12,262 bases of DNA, from contig JBKEAJ010000121.1 of NCBI GenBank assembly GCA_047972135.1, forward strand, positions 1 to 12,262, in the 5' to 3' direction. This document shows positions 1 to 7,406 of this stretch, piece by piece (within the stretch, counting starts at the first letter, position 1; the number at the start of each line of letters is the position of its first letter). The stretch comes from JBKEAJ01 sp047972135 (GTDB taxonomy: Bacteria > Bacteroidota > Bacteroidia > Bacteroidales > Prolixibacteraceae). Under the pieces are notes generated by a model. It did no database searches. It saw only the letters and a list, made by a program, of their open reading frames with translations, and was not told the origin of the DNA. A program made the translations under genes and the position numbers.

Positions 1-854
1 AAACTTTCGAGTATTATAGTCACCACGTTTGGCTTGGGTGTTAATGTGGAGTCTCCCGCATAAGCAGGATGTACAGCATTGAAGTGAATAGGTAAGTCTT
101 TGTCGCTAAAATATTCGACTCTTGTAAGATGATTTTTTCCATAAGTACGCATAATTGCAAAGGGTGTGTTCAGTACCATTGCACGCTGATTGGGCTTGGT
201 GACGTACTTTGAAGCATTGCTTAAAGTGATGGGGCGAGTGCTGTGCTTGAAGCCACCGCGAACACCTGCAACAAAGAGGGCTAAAACAAGAGCCATCATC
301 ACAGTCTGAGTGCTATAAAAAAGTAGTGTTGAGTTAATGTAGTTGCGTGAGTAGCGTATGCGGCGCGCCAGATATATAAATAATGTAATTACTAAAATAC
401 TTGCAAGCGTAACCCCCCAGTAATCAAGTATTCCGTTGCCCAAAATACTAAACATATTGTTGTCGTGCTTGAATTCGTTGAAAATCGTCGCAGTAGTGCG
501 TCGCATCGTAAACCTATAATATACAATGTCTATGGCATTTATAATAAAACAAAATATGTTGGATACCAAATAAATCCAATGAACAGTAGATTGATACCAT
601 TTGTTGTAGCGAAACGGTAGCGGAAGAATCATCAGTACAATCACCAGTATATTGCTGTATAATACGGCAGTAGTGTCGAACATTATGCCTCCTTTGAAGA
701 TTGTTGCCAGGTCTGCAAAACCGATTCCTTCAAAATAACTTATGTTGAAGAGATAGAATAACAGGCGGAAAATACTGTAAAAAAGCATCGTCAAGAGAAA
801 ACGCAGTATAAGTTGTGCATATATTGGCAGACGAGTGTTTTTATATGAACTCAT
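1..854 (-). CDS. LtaS-like membrane sulfatase/phosphotransferase, N-terminal part (runs off window)
   Basis: This gene reads leftward off the window, so only its first 284 codons are present. My translation from the ATG at 854-852 gives five likely membrane segments at about residues 13-37, 62-79, 91-113, 143-162 and 177-198. An extracytoplasmic stretch follows, leading into PNVVTIILES at 275-284. Five N-terminal helices followed by a hydrophobic strand ending in Glu-Ser is the layout of the LtaS/OpgB/EptA-like branch of the alkaline phosphatase superfamily. There the Glu (here E283) is a metal ligand. The catalytic Thr and the remaining metal ligands lie outside the window. Such enzymes move phosphoglycerol or phosphoethanolamine groups onto envelope glycans or lipids. 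The true substrate in a Gram-negative bacteroidete is unknown. The gene lies 36 bp behind the TPR gene on the same strand, so co-transcription is likely. The family call is fairly secure; the substrate is not. Confidence 0.8.
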   Translation of the reverse strand, partial: MSSYKNTRLPIYAQLILRFLLTMLFYSIFRLLFYLFNISYFEGIGFADLATIFKGGIMFDTTAVLYSNILVIVLMILPLPFRYNKWYQSTVHWIYLVSNIFCFIINAIDIVYYRFTMRRTTATIFNEFKHDNNMFSILGNGILDYWGVTLASILVITLFIYLARRIRYSRNYINSTLLFYSTQTVMMALVLALFVAGVRGGFKHSTRPITLSNASKYVTKPNQRAMVLNTPFAIMRTYGKNHLTRVEYFSDKDLPIHFNAVHPAYAGDSTLTPKPNVVTIILES

Positions 855-873
855 AATTCACTATTTTGTAGTG

Positions 874-881
874 CAAATATA
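874..881 (-). promoter_or_regulatory. possible -7 box for the LtaS-like gene
   Basis: The minus strand reads TATATTTG in the short gap between the TPR gene and the LtaS-like gene, matching TAnnTTTG. It ends 19 bp before the ATG. A 5-bp hairpin (CACTA/TAGTG, 859-863 with 869-873) follows directly. No TTTG lies 19-20 bp upstream, so this may be a weak internal promoter or chance in AT-rich DNA. Confidence 0.35.
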
Positions 882-890
882 AATAATAAT

Positions 891-2861
891 TTACTCTGCT
901 GAGTTGCAATACCTCTTTATAATATTGTAGGAGTCGCTTATTCCTAGTTCTCCAGATTTACTGAGGTAGTTTCCTGCATCTCGGGTTTCACCTTTTATTA
1001 TGTTCAAAATTCCAAGATTGAAATAAGCCTCTGCCAAGTCGGGTTGAATGTCTATAGCCTTTTTAAAGTCTGATATTGCTGCGTCGATATTGCCCACTTG
1101 TGCTTGCAAATAGCCGCGGTTGTAGTAGACAAAGAAACTCTCAGCATGTGTTTCTAGTGCTTTGTCGTAATCTTGCTTTGCCAGATTAAAATCTTCAATA
1201 TCCATGCGGTTCTTACTTAATGCTTCAAAATCTGCCAAATCTGCCCCCTCGTTTTTGTCGTTTATGGATACACTCGGCGAAAGACCTCCCATAGTATTCA
1301 TACTCATCAAAATCTGATTTGCCAACTGCATTCGGGCATTGCCGCGTAGTAAATACGCTATTTCATTCGACTTGTCGCCATCAATAACTTTGTTAAGGCT
1401 GTTTATTGCAGATTCATAATTCTGACCCAAAAGCTCAAAAACTGATAGAGTCAGATAATTGGGAGTGATGGGATTGGCGTCTGCTCGCTCTTTGAAAAAT
1501 AGTGCATAATTAAGATAAACGGCAGGTGTCTTGGTAGTTATGTCTGATGTTTTTAAACTCAGCTTTGGCTGATAATTGTTGAATACATTCAGCCTCTCCA
1601 GCTCAGCCCAATAATAAGGCGATGTCCCTACACTCAGGTCGCTTTCTGTGCTGATGTCAACCATAAACATAGGACGCAAATCAATATTGACCCTCTCGTT
1701 TTGAATAAGCCCGTAATAACTGTCGTGTGCTATCTCTTCCTCTGTTCTCGGCACATTCCTGCTGTCGGAGAGTTTCAGTTTGAGCAATTCTAAAGAAGGG
1801 TCTTTCTTTGCCTCTTCTGATTTTTTCTTGTTAGAGCTCGCTTTCCCACTATTGCTGCTGTTGTCTGCAAGCGTACTGTCGGCAGGGGGAGAGTGAGTAG
1901 GAATACCTGCAAAGAAGTTGCCGCCACTTTGTAAAACAGAATCTCCATCCATTGCCATTACAGGCACACCGTAGCTCGGGTTTAGCCGCTTTGCAAAGTC
2001 TAAATCATCCTTGTAGTCGCTACTTCCAGATACTGCTTTTGCAACACCTCTATTATAATATGCACCTGCTTGCGTAGGGTCTAGTTCTAATGCCTTGCTG
2101 TAATCTGATATCGCACCTTCCAAATCGCCAAGCTGATGTTTGGCTATCCCTCTGTTATTATACGCCATCGCATTTTTATTGTCCAAACTGATAGCCTTGT
2201 CCAAATCCCTGAGTGACCTAGCATAGTCCTTATTTTCCAAATATGCCAAGCCTCTGTTTAAATAAGCTCTTGAATCAAAAGGCTTGATTATTATTACCTG
2301 ATTCAAATCCTGAATAGCTCCTTTCATATCTCCACTCAGAGCCTTTACATTACTGCGGTTCATATAAGAGTTTGTGGCTCGGGGATTTAACTCAATAGCC
2401 TTGTTTAAACTCTTTAGAGCATTGTCGTAGTCTTTTGATGCCATTTGTGTGAGCCCCAGATTATTATAGATGCCGTCATCGTAAGGATTAAACTCCAGTG
2501 CTTTTTCATAATCTTTAAGTGCAGACTCGGTGTCGCCAAGTGCATGGTAGGCCAAACCCCGGTTCTTTAATACCTCAGGGAAAAAAGGCTTTATGCTCAG
2601 TGCTTTGTCGTAGTCGGCTATTGCTCCACGATAATCCTCTAGCTGATGCTTCGCCACTCCTCTGTAAAAATACGGCTCAGGGAGGTAGGGTTTGAACTTA
2701 ATAATGATGTTGAAATATTCAATAGCCCCCGTGAGATTGCCATTTGAAATACGAGTCCGCCCAACATTCATGTAGTAGTTGAGGTTGAGTTGTGCATCAA
2801 CTTTGTTCGTAAACATCGTTGTGCTTAACAACAATAATATTGCAAAAATCCTTTTAGTCAT
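891..2861 (-). CDS. secreted tetratricopeptide-repeat protein
   Basis: The 656-residue protein starts with a signal peptide (basic start, hydrophobic residues 5-18, likely cleavage after VDA at 23), so it should act in the periplasm or at the outer membrane. About seven and a half consecutive 34-residue TPR units fill residues 28-290, with recurring patterns such as YYNRGVAK and AIADYDKAL. A polar Ser/Lys-rich linker covers about 310-355. A less repetitive region follows at about 360-450, then further TPR units between about 455 and 640. TPR superhelices bind partner proteins and have no catalytic role. The LtaS-like gene lies 36 bp downstream on the same strand, which suggests a role at the envelope, perhaps as scaffold for that enzyme; this is inference. 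The -7-like box at 2899-2906 gives a short leader. I do not recognise a specific named protein. Confidence 0.88.
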   Translation of the reverse strand: MTKRIFAILLLLSTTMFTNKVDAQLNLNYYMNVGRTRISNGNLTGAIEYFNIIIKFKPYLPEPYFYRGVAKHQLEDYRGAIADYDKALSIKPFFPEVLKNRGLAYHALGDTESALKDYEKALEFNPYDDGIYNNLGLTQMASKDYDNALKSLNKAIELNPRATNSYMNRSNVKALSGDMKGAIQDLNQVIIIKPFDSRAYLNRGLAYLENKDYARSLRDLDKAISLDNKNAMAYNNRGIAKHQLGDLEGAISDYSKALELDPTQAGAYYNRGVAKAVSGSSDYKDDLDFAKRLNPSYGVPVMAMDGDSVLQSGGNFFAGIPTHSPPADSTLADNSSNSGKASSNKKKSEEAKKDPSLELLKLKLSDSRNVPRTEEEIAHDSYYGLIQNERVNIDLRPMFMVDISTESDLSVGTSPYYWAELERLNVFNNYQPKLSLKTSDITTKTPAVYLNYALFFKERADANPITPNYLTLSVFELLGQNYESAINSLNKVIDGDKSNEIAYLLRGNARMQLANQILMSMNTMGGLSPSVSINDKNEGADLADFEALSKNRMDIEDFNLAKQDYDKALETHAESFFVYYNRGYLQAQVGNIDAAISDFKKAIDIQPDLAEAYFNLGILNIIKGETRDAGNYLSKSGELGISDSYNIIKRYCNSAE

Positions 2862-2898
2862 TCTAATCTACAACACCTATATGTGATAAAAATTGCCC

Positions 2899-2906
2899 CA
2901 AAAGTA
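2899..2906 (-). promoter_or_regulatory. -7 box upstream of TPR gene
   Basis: The minus strand reads TACTTTTG, a match to the Bacteroidetes -7 consensus TAnnTTTG, 37 bp before the TPR start codon. I found no clear TTTG at the -33 distance. The same octamer recurs before the phosphatase gene at 8675-8682. Confidence 0.5.
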
Positions 2907-3077
2907 CGAAACTATATGCTAATAATATTATTTGTGGAATATTTGCAGAATATGGACATGAAAAAATAAATCTTGTAATCACTTGTTGTATAATGTTTTA
3001 TGTGCGCGATTGTGAACTATGTTAATATTTGGACAAAAAAAATAAGCACGAATATAGGTAGTTGGCTTGTAGTGTAT

Positions 3078-3085
3078 TATATTTG
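3078..3085 (+). promoter_or_regulatory. -7 box upstream of SPOR lipoprotein gene
   Basis: The plus strand reads TATATTTG followed by CA, a full match to TAnnTTTG with the frequent CA extension. TTG triplets at 3062-3064 and 3067-3069 are too close for a standard -33 element, so the upstream half is unclear. Initiation would be near 3092, leaving a leader of about 160 nt. Confidence 0.5.
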
Positions 3086-3252
3086 CAGATGATACCTTGT
3101 GTCATTTAGGTATAATTTGATAGTTTTGTTGAATTAGCTTAGTGTTTTAGTGTCAGAGGGAACAACTGTAAATTAGTGAGCAGATGTTTAATTTGACTTA
3201 GCTCGGAAAGGGGAGTTGCTTATGACAGTTTGAGAAATATAAAAATAGAAAT

Positions 3253-4245
3253 ATGAAAAGTTTAAGTTTAATTGTTGCCGTGTTTTTGTCACTTGTGATG
3301 ATGGGGTGTGGGTCTTCAAAAAAAAGTACGTCATCTTCGAGTTCCGGCTCAAGAGCTTCAGGAGATTACAGTGAGAGGGTTACGGCTCCATCAAATGTGC
3401 AAAATCCAGGTTCTCAGTCTCAATCCCAATCCGGAGGGACTGCAAGAACAAGATCATCTACAAATCCTTTCTTGATTAGTAAGAAAGGAAGCAGTAGCTC
3501 TACCTCCGCAGGTGTGCCGTCTATAAAAAAATCTTCAAGCAGCAAAGCTTCAACAAGTAACAAGAGCTCGCAGAGTGTGAATAATGAGGCTAACAAAATG
3601 CTGAGTAAGGCTCATGTGGACGACGAAGGTGTTGTGTCGCTCGATCTTACAGGCAATTCGTCGGGAACGACACCAAGCTCCAGTAAAACTACGTCCAATC
3701 CCGTAAATCAATATGCTGCGTCTCAAGGGAAACCCGCATCTTCATATACTAACCAATACGGTTCAGCTCAAAGCACTGCCTCGCAAAGTGCAACTTCTAC
3801 ATATCCAGGTGCTTCAAGCTCCACATCACAGTATAAATCGCAATATCCTGGACAAGCATCAACTTACCCGACGAGCTCTTCAGGTGCTGCTTCAAGCTCT
3901 GGAGGGGGACAATATGTGAGTATAAATTCAGGTTCTTCATCGTCAAGAAGCTCATCATCTGCATCAAGTTATAATTCTGCGAACTACAAGAATATCCCAA
4001 CCGTCACCGAAAAAGGTTTCTACGTTGTGGTAGGTAGTTTTAGGTCGACAAACGAAGCTATTAGATGGGGACAAAGACTTTACAAACAGCAGTTTAATCC
4101 CGTAATTGTAGCTAATCCCGCCGAAAGAAGATACAGACTGTGTACAAATAGATACGATACCGAGCAAGAAGCAGAACACATGGCACGAATGGTCGCTCAA
4201 TTATACGCCGAACATTCCGATGCTTGGGTCCTGCCAAATGAATAA
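3253..4245 (+). CDS. serine-rich lipoprotein with C-terminal SPOR domain
   Basis: The 330-residue product opens with a lipoprotein signal; the lipobox VMMGC places the lipidated cysteine at residue 19. Residues 20-250 are low-complexity and very rich in Ser, Thr, Gln, Tyr and Gly, consistent with a flexible tether. Residues about 254-328 form a SPOR domain, opening with GFYVVVGSF and containing the YRLCTNRYDTEQEAEHM region. SPOR domains bind peptidoglycan strands stripped of stem peptides, which are enriched at the division septum. The protein is therefore likely anchored in a membrane and reaches the cell wall, perhaps in division or envelope maintenance. It appears monocistronic, with its own -7 box and a terminator at 4274-4313. 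The start is the ATG directly before the signal peptide. The SPOR call is strong; the cellular role is inferred. Confidence 0.9.
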   Translation: MKSLSLIVAVFLSLVMMGCGSSKKSTSSSSSGSRASGDYSERVTAPSNVQNPGSQSQSQSGGTARTRSSTNPFLISKKGSSSSTSAGVPSIKKSSSSKASTSNKSSQSVNNEANKMLSKAHVDDEGVVSLDLTGNSSGTTPSSSKTTSNPVNQYAASQGKPASSYTNQYGSAQSTASQSATSTYPGASSSTSQYKSQYPGQASTYPTSSSGAASSSGGGQYVSINSGSSSSRSSSSASSYNSANYKNIPTVTEKGFYVVVGSFRSTNEAIRWGQRLYKQQFNPVIVANPAERRYRLCTNRYDTEQEAEHMARMVAQLYAEHSDAWVLPNE

Positions 4246-4273
4246 GCTGCTAAAGATATAGTTTTCATAACTC

Positions 4274-4313
4274 TAGGGGATTGGCTTTTAAAGTTTATCC
4301 CCTATTTTGTTTT
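4274..4313 (+). terminator. intrinsic terminator after SPOR gene
   Basis: A perfect 8-bp stem, TAGGGGAT (4274-4281) with ATCCCCTA (4297-4304), encloses a 15-nt loop and is followed by a T-rich run (ttttgtttt). It lies 28 bp after the SPOR stop and just before the rplU promoter, separating the two units. Confidence 0.8.
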
Positions 4314-4342
4314 GGTATGTAACGAGAAAATACCTACCTTTG
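4311..4342 (+). promoter_or_regulatory. rplU-rpmA(-serS) promoter
   Basis: TTTG at 4311-4314 and TACCTTTG at 4335-4342 are separated by exactly 20 bp, an ideal Bacteroidetes housekeeping promoter. Initiation near 4349 would give a leader of about 70 nt to the ATG at 4418. That places the in-frame TTG at 4376 inside the leader. Confidence 0.85.
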
Positions 4343-4417
4343 CATCCGACTCTGAAAAGGCTATTTTGAAGTGAGTTGAAAACTCCGCCTCTAGGACATA
4401 ATTTTAATGATATAAAA

Positions 4418-4729
4418 ATGTTTGTAGTTGTAGACATTAACGGTCAACAGTTTAAAGTTGAGAAAGATGCAAAGCTCTATGTACATAGACTCGATGCAGA
4501 AGAAGGCGACAGTGTGGAATTTGATAAAGTGCTTTTTGCCGACAACGATGGTGCCGTGAGCATCGGAACTCCATCAATCAAAGGAGCATCGGTAACAGTC
4601 AAAGTGCTTGGACATGTCAAAGGCGATAAAGTAATCGTTTTCAAAAAGAAAAGAAGAAAAGGATACAGAAAGAAAAACGGTCACCGTCAGTCATTTACAC
4701 AAGTGCAGGTGGAAACCATAGTACTTTAA
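4418..4729 (+). CDS. rplU: 50S ribosomal protein L21
   Basis: The product is a 103-residue L21, a 23S rRNA-binding protein of the large subunit. It begins MFVVVDINGQQFKVEKD, the typical L21 opening, and carries the basic stretch KKKRRKGYRKKNGHRQ before a hydrophobic C-terminal strand. An in-frame TTG lies at 4376, but the 14 residues it would add do not resemble L21. The ATG at 4418 restores the usual family length of about 103. rpmA follows after 29 bp, the near-universal L21-L27 pairing, both under the promoter at 4311-4342. No motif for ribosomal-protein autoregulation is evident in the leader. Confidence 0.97.
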   Translation: MFVVVDINGQQFKVEKDAKLYVHRLDAEEGDSVEFDKVLFADNDGAVSIGTPSIKGASVTVKVLGHVKGDKVIVFKKKRRKGYRKKNGHRQSFTQVQVETIVL

Positions 4730-4758
4730 TTAGATAATAATAAAAAACACTATAAGTT

Positions 4759-5016
4759 ATGGCACATAAGAAAGGTGTAGGTAGCTCGAAAAACGGTCGT
4801 GAGTCGGAAAGTAAACGATTAGGAGTTAAAATTTTTGGTGGTCAGGTTATCAAAGCAGGTAACATTATCGTTCGTCAGCGCGGTACTACTCACAATGCAG
4901 GAGTGGGCGTGGGAATGGGTAAAGACCACACTCTGTTTGCCCTTGTTGATGGAGTTGTTGAATTCAGAAAGAAAAAAGACAACAAGTCATACGTGTCGGT
5001 TGTGCCTCAAGCATAA
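4759..5016 (+). CDS. rpmA: 50S ribosomal protein L27
   Basis: The product is an 85-residue L27, whose flexible N-terminus reaches the peptidyl-transferase centre of the ribosome. It opens MAHKKGVGSSKNGRESESKR, the family signature, and includes RQRGTTHNAG and GKDHTLFALVDG. The mature N-terminus AHKKG is encoded directly, without the cleavable extension found in many Firmicutes. It follows rplU by 29 bp. An intrinsic terminator begins 28 bp after its stop codon. Confidence 0.98.
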   Translation: MAHKKGVGSSKNGRESESKRLGVKIFGGQVIKAGNIIVRQRGTTHNAGVGVGMGKDHTLFALVDGVVEFRKKKDNKSYVSVVPQA

Positions 5017-5044
5017 TTCCGATGGGTGAAATATGATATTATTT

Positions 5045-5080
5045 AACTCCTGTTCGGAAGAGCAGGAGTTTTTTATTTTT
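5045..5080 (+). terminator. terminator/attenuator between rpmA and serS
   Basis: An 11-bp stem (5045-5055 with 5060-5070, one G-U pair) closes a GGAA loop and is followed by TTTTATTTTT, a strong intrinsic terminator. It ends only 13 bp before the serS ATG, and I see no promoter between it and serS. serS expression therefore seems to depend on partial read-through or on a promoter I cannot see. Confidence 0.85.
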
Positions 5081-5093
5081 AAATATAAGAGAA

Positions 5094-6371
5094 ATGCTGA
5101 ATCTGAAATATATCCAAGACAATCCACAAGAGATTATCGAAAAACTCAAAATCAAGAATTTTGATGCCGAAAAAATTGTTGCCGATATTATCGAATTGTA
5201 TCAAGAGAAAAATAAAATACAAAGCGATGCCGACAACGCCAAGTCTAAAATGAATACTATTGCCAAAGATATTGGCATGCTGATGCAAGCAGGACAAAAA
5301 GAAGAAGCCGAAAATGCAAAGACTCAAACTGCCAGACTTAAAGAACAGATAAAAGGCTTGGACGCAAAGTTTGCAGAGCTTGATTCTAAGCTGTCGGAAC
5401 TTGCCGTGAAACTTCCTAACATACCCTCTCCTCTAGTTCCTGCTGGAAAATGTGCAGAAGACAACGTAACAGTGAAAGAGGGTGGGACTCTACCCAAACT
5501 CGCAGTTGCTCAGCCGCATTGGGAGATAGCACAAGAATATGACCTGATTGACTTTGAACTTGGCGTGAAAATAACTGGCGCAGGCTTTCCCGTATATAAA
5601 GGACAAGGTGCAAAACTGCAACGTGCATTAATTAGCTTCTTTCTCGAAGAGGCGACAAAAGCAGGATATACAGAAATTATGCCCCCTCTAATGGTTAACG
5701 AGGCTTCGGGCTACGGAACAGGACAGCTCCCCGATAAGGATGGACAGATGTATCACGCAACAGAAGATAATCTTTATCTTATCCCAACAGCAGAAGTGCC
5801 TGTTACTAACATATATAGAGATGTCATTGTTGAGGAAAGCGCATTGCCAATCAGAAATTGTGCTTACAGTGCTTGTTTCAGACGCGAAGCAGGCTCTTAT
5901 GGTAAGGATGTCAGAGGACTGAACAGACTGCATCAATTCGACAAGGTGGAGATAGTGCAAATTGCCCATCCCTCTAAATCATACGATATACTCGACCAAA
6001 TGGTGGCTCATGTTGAGGGTCTTGTAAATAAATTGGAACTCCCTTATCGTATCCTCCGACTTTGCGGTGGCGATATGAGCTTCACCTCTGCTTTGACCTA
6101 CGATTTTGAGGTCTTCTCGGCGGCACAGGAAAAATGGCTGGAAGTAAGCTCGGTGTCAAACTTCGAGAGCTTTCAAGCAAACAGAATGAAACTGAGATAT
6201 AGAGATTCGCAGACAAAGAAAACAGTTATTGCACATACGCTAAATGGCAGTGCCTTAGCATTGCCTAGAATAGTTGCAGCACTGCTTGAGAACAATCAAA
6301 CTCCCGAGGGCATTAAGGTACCAAAGGCTCTAGTCCCTCATTTTGGTGCGGAGATGATTACTAAAAGCTGA
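5094..6371 (+). CDS. serS: serine--tRNA ligase
   Basis: This cytoplasmic class II aminoacyl-tRNA synthetase charges tRNA-Ser with serine using ATP. At 425 residues it has normal family length. Residues about 30-105 form the antiparallel coiled-coil arm that grips the long variable arm of tRNA-Ser. The catalytic domain follows, with motif 1 around 150-190, the TxE serine-binding element at TAEVP (232-236), motif 2 at FRREAGSYG (262-270) running to HQF, and motif 3 at LNGSALALPR (363-372). All key residues appear present. The ATG at 5094 gives the standard MLNLKYIQ start. The gene is third after rplU-rpmA, an order I also know from Porphyromonas, but is separated from them by a strong terminator hairpin 13 bp upstream. 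Confidence 0.97.
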   Translation: MLNLKYIQDNPQEIIEKLKIKNFDAEKIVADIIELYQEKNKIQSDADNAKSKMNTIAKDIGMLMQAGQKEEAENAKTQTARLKEQIKGLDAKFAELDSKLSELAVKLPNIPSPLVPAGKCAEDNVTVKEGGTLPKLAVAQPHWEIAQEYDLIDFELGVKITGAGFPVYKGQGAKLQRALISFFLEEATKAGYTEIMPPLMVNEASGYGTGQLPDKDGQMYHATEDNLYLIPTAEVPVTNIYRDVIVEESALPIRNCAYSACFRREAGSYGKDVRGLNRLHQFDKVEIVQIAHPSKSYDILDQMVAHVEGLVNKLELPYRILRLCGGDMSFTSALTYDFEVFSAAQEKWLEVSSVSNFESFQANRMKLRYRDSQTKKTVIAHTLNGSALALPRIVAALLENNQTPEGIKVPKALVPHFGAEMITKS

Positions 6372-6495
6372 TTGTTGCTTAGCGAAGAACGCTTGTGTTG
6401 AATAAATGTAGATTTGTATACTGCTGATAATTAGGAGCGTATTGGTGAGTGCATAATATATTTAATGAGAGTAGTATATTTTTCTTGCATCTCTA

Positions 6496-6526
6496 TTTGT
6501 AGATAAGGAAAAAGTGTATATCTTTG
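6496..6526 (+). promoter_or_regulatory. tRNA-Val promoter
   Basis: TTTG at 6496-6499 and TATCTTTG at 6519-6526 are separated by 19 bp, and the -7 box is followed by CA. This is a textbook Bacteroidetes promoter placed 17 bp before the mature tRNA end. Confidence 0.85.
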
Positions 6527-6543
6527 CATCGCATTCAGCAAAA

Positions 6544-6618
6544 GGGCAATTAGCTCAGTTGGTTCAGAGCATCTGGTTTACACCCAGAGGGTCGGGGGTT
6601 CGAATCCCTCATTGCCCA
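6544..6618 (+). tRNA. tRNA-Val (anticodon UAC)
   Basis: The 75-nt sequence folds into a complete cloverleaf. The acceptor stem is GGGCAAT/ATTGCCC and the D arm closes with GCTC/GAGC. The anticodon stem is TCTGG/CCAGA, with loop TTTACAC placing TAC at 6579-6581. The T stem is GGGGG/CCCTC (one G-T pair), with loop TTCGAAT. The discriminator base is A6618. CCA is not fully encoded (the DNA continues CAG), so the end needs CCA addition. It is a single tRNA with its own promoter and terminator. Confidence 0.97.
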
Positions 6619-6620
6619 CA

Positions 6621-6658
6621 GAAAAAGAGGAATATCAGTGATGATATTCCTCTTTTTC
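6621..6658. terminator. bidirectional terminator between tRNA-Val and OMP gene
   Basis: A perfect 17-bp stem (6621-6637 with 6642-6658) closes a GTGA loop. The outer arms give T runs on both strands, so the hairpin can end the tRNA transcript on plus and the beta-barrel gene, whose stop is at 6675, on minus. Confidence 0.88.
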
Positions 6659-6674
6659 GTCTGCCTGTCTTTTG

Positions 6675-7406
6675 CTAGAAAGCAATACCTATTCCGATAT
6701 TCATTCTTACCATTGGCAAGAATATGTTTTTGGTAGTTACCTCAATTTTGTCTCCATTTCTTGTAACTGTTGGATTGCCAAAAGGTAAATCCTCGACCGC
6801 ATCGATAATGTCCTTTTCGAAGGCATCAATAACCTCAGTCTTGTCGGATGTTGCTGTCATCTTAAGTTTGCCCATTCCAGCTTCAAGCCCGAAGATGCCA
6901 AGATCGATAATTACTCTATCGGCAATCAGAAATTGGTAACCTATTTGGAAGCCTGCGGTAAAGGTGCTTAATGTTGCATCGGCTTCGATATTGGCAAATA
7001 CATTCGTTCCCGAAACATTAACATCTCCTGAGCCTTTAACATCTGGACTTAGAGTTTGATATTTTAATGAAGGCTCGTAGTAAAAACCTTTAGGGACACT
7101 CTGTTGCCCAGTGTAGTGGCGGTAGGCAGCACGGATATGGAAGTTGTTAAGCTTCGACTTGCTAATGGTATAATCATCTCCGACCAATGCTTCTCCTAAC
7201 GCACTCGGCATACCCGCCCCGATGGGAATACCAACATTGAGATTTACTGAGTTCTTTTCGTTCAATGCCCGCTCATAGCCCAATGAAAGACTGCCCAGCG
7301 ATAAGTTCACCAAATTCCATTTAACAACGTTTTCTTTAATTTGTGCAATACCACTAAAACCATAGCAGAGTGTAAACAGTACCGATAAAAATAATTTTGT
7401 TTTCAT
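6675..7406 (-). CDS. small outer-membrane beta-barrel protein
   Basis: The 243-residue protein has a signal peptide with likely cleavage after GIA at residue 21, leaving an N-terminal Gln as is common in Bacteroidetes exported proteins. The mature chain alternates amphipathic strands, for example about 27-48, 53-63, 87-100, 107-120, 148-160, 165-179 and 231-243, with polar loops. It ends in an aromatic residue after MNIGIGIAF, the usual signal for outer-membrane barrel assembly. No enzymatic motif is visible. It resembles generic Bacteroidetes outer-membrane beta-barrel families; I cannot assign one with certainty. It is monocistronic, converges on tRNA-Val and shares the hairpin at 6621-6658. 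I found no consensus promoter upstream, only an imperfect ATATTTTG at 7471-7464. Function unknown. Confidence 0.8.
   Translation of the reverse strand: MKTKLFLSVLFTLCYGFSGIAQIKENVVKWNLVNLSLGSLSLGYERALNEKNSVNLNVGIPIGAGMPSALGEALVGDDYTISKSKLNNFHIRAAYRHYTGQQSVPKGFYYEPSLKYQTLSPDVKGSGDVNVSGTNVFANIEADATLSTFTAGFQIGYQFLIADRVIIDLGIFGLEAGMGKLKMTATSDKTEVIDAFEKDIIDAVEDLPFGNPTVTRNGDKIEVTTKNIFLPMVRMNIGIGIAF

Larger units (their letters stand above)
2862..3252. other. divergent intergenic region between TPR and SPOR genes
   Basis: This 391-bp AT-rich gap separates two divergently transcribed genes and holds no convincing coding sequence. It carries a -7-like box for each direction (2899-2906 minus, 3078-3085 plus). 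A small hairpin, ATACCT/AGGTAT (3092-3097 with 3108-3113), sits at the predicted 5' end of the SPOR transcript. The predicted SPOR leader is about 160 nt; apart from that hairpin I see no riboswitch-like structure. Confidence 0.6.

Noticed and set aside
3713..4200. Several open frames of 60-80 codons overlapping the SPOR gene on both strands
   Set aside because: They arise from the biased Ser/Gln/Tyr codon composition of the SPOR lipoprotein and show no recognisable domains.
4376..4417. Longer rplU starting at an in-frame TTG
   Set aside because: The extra 14 residues do not resemble L21, while the ATG at 4418 gives the canonical N-terminus and length.
6378..6393. AGCG/CGCT hairpin as a serS terminator
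   Set aside because: The stem is only about 4 bp and there is no T run after it.
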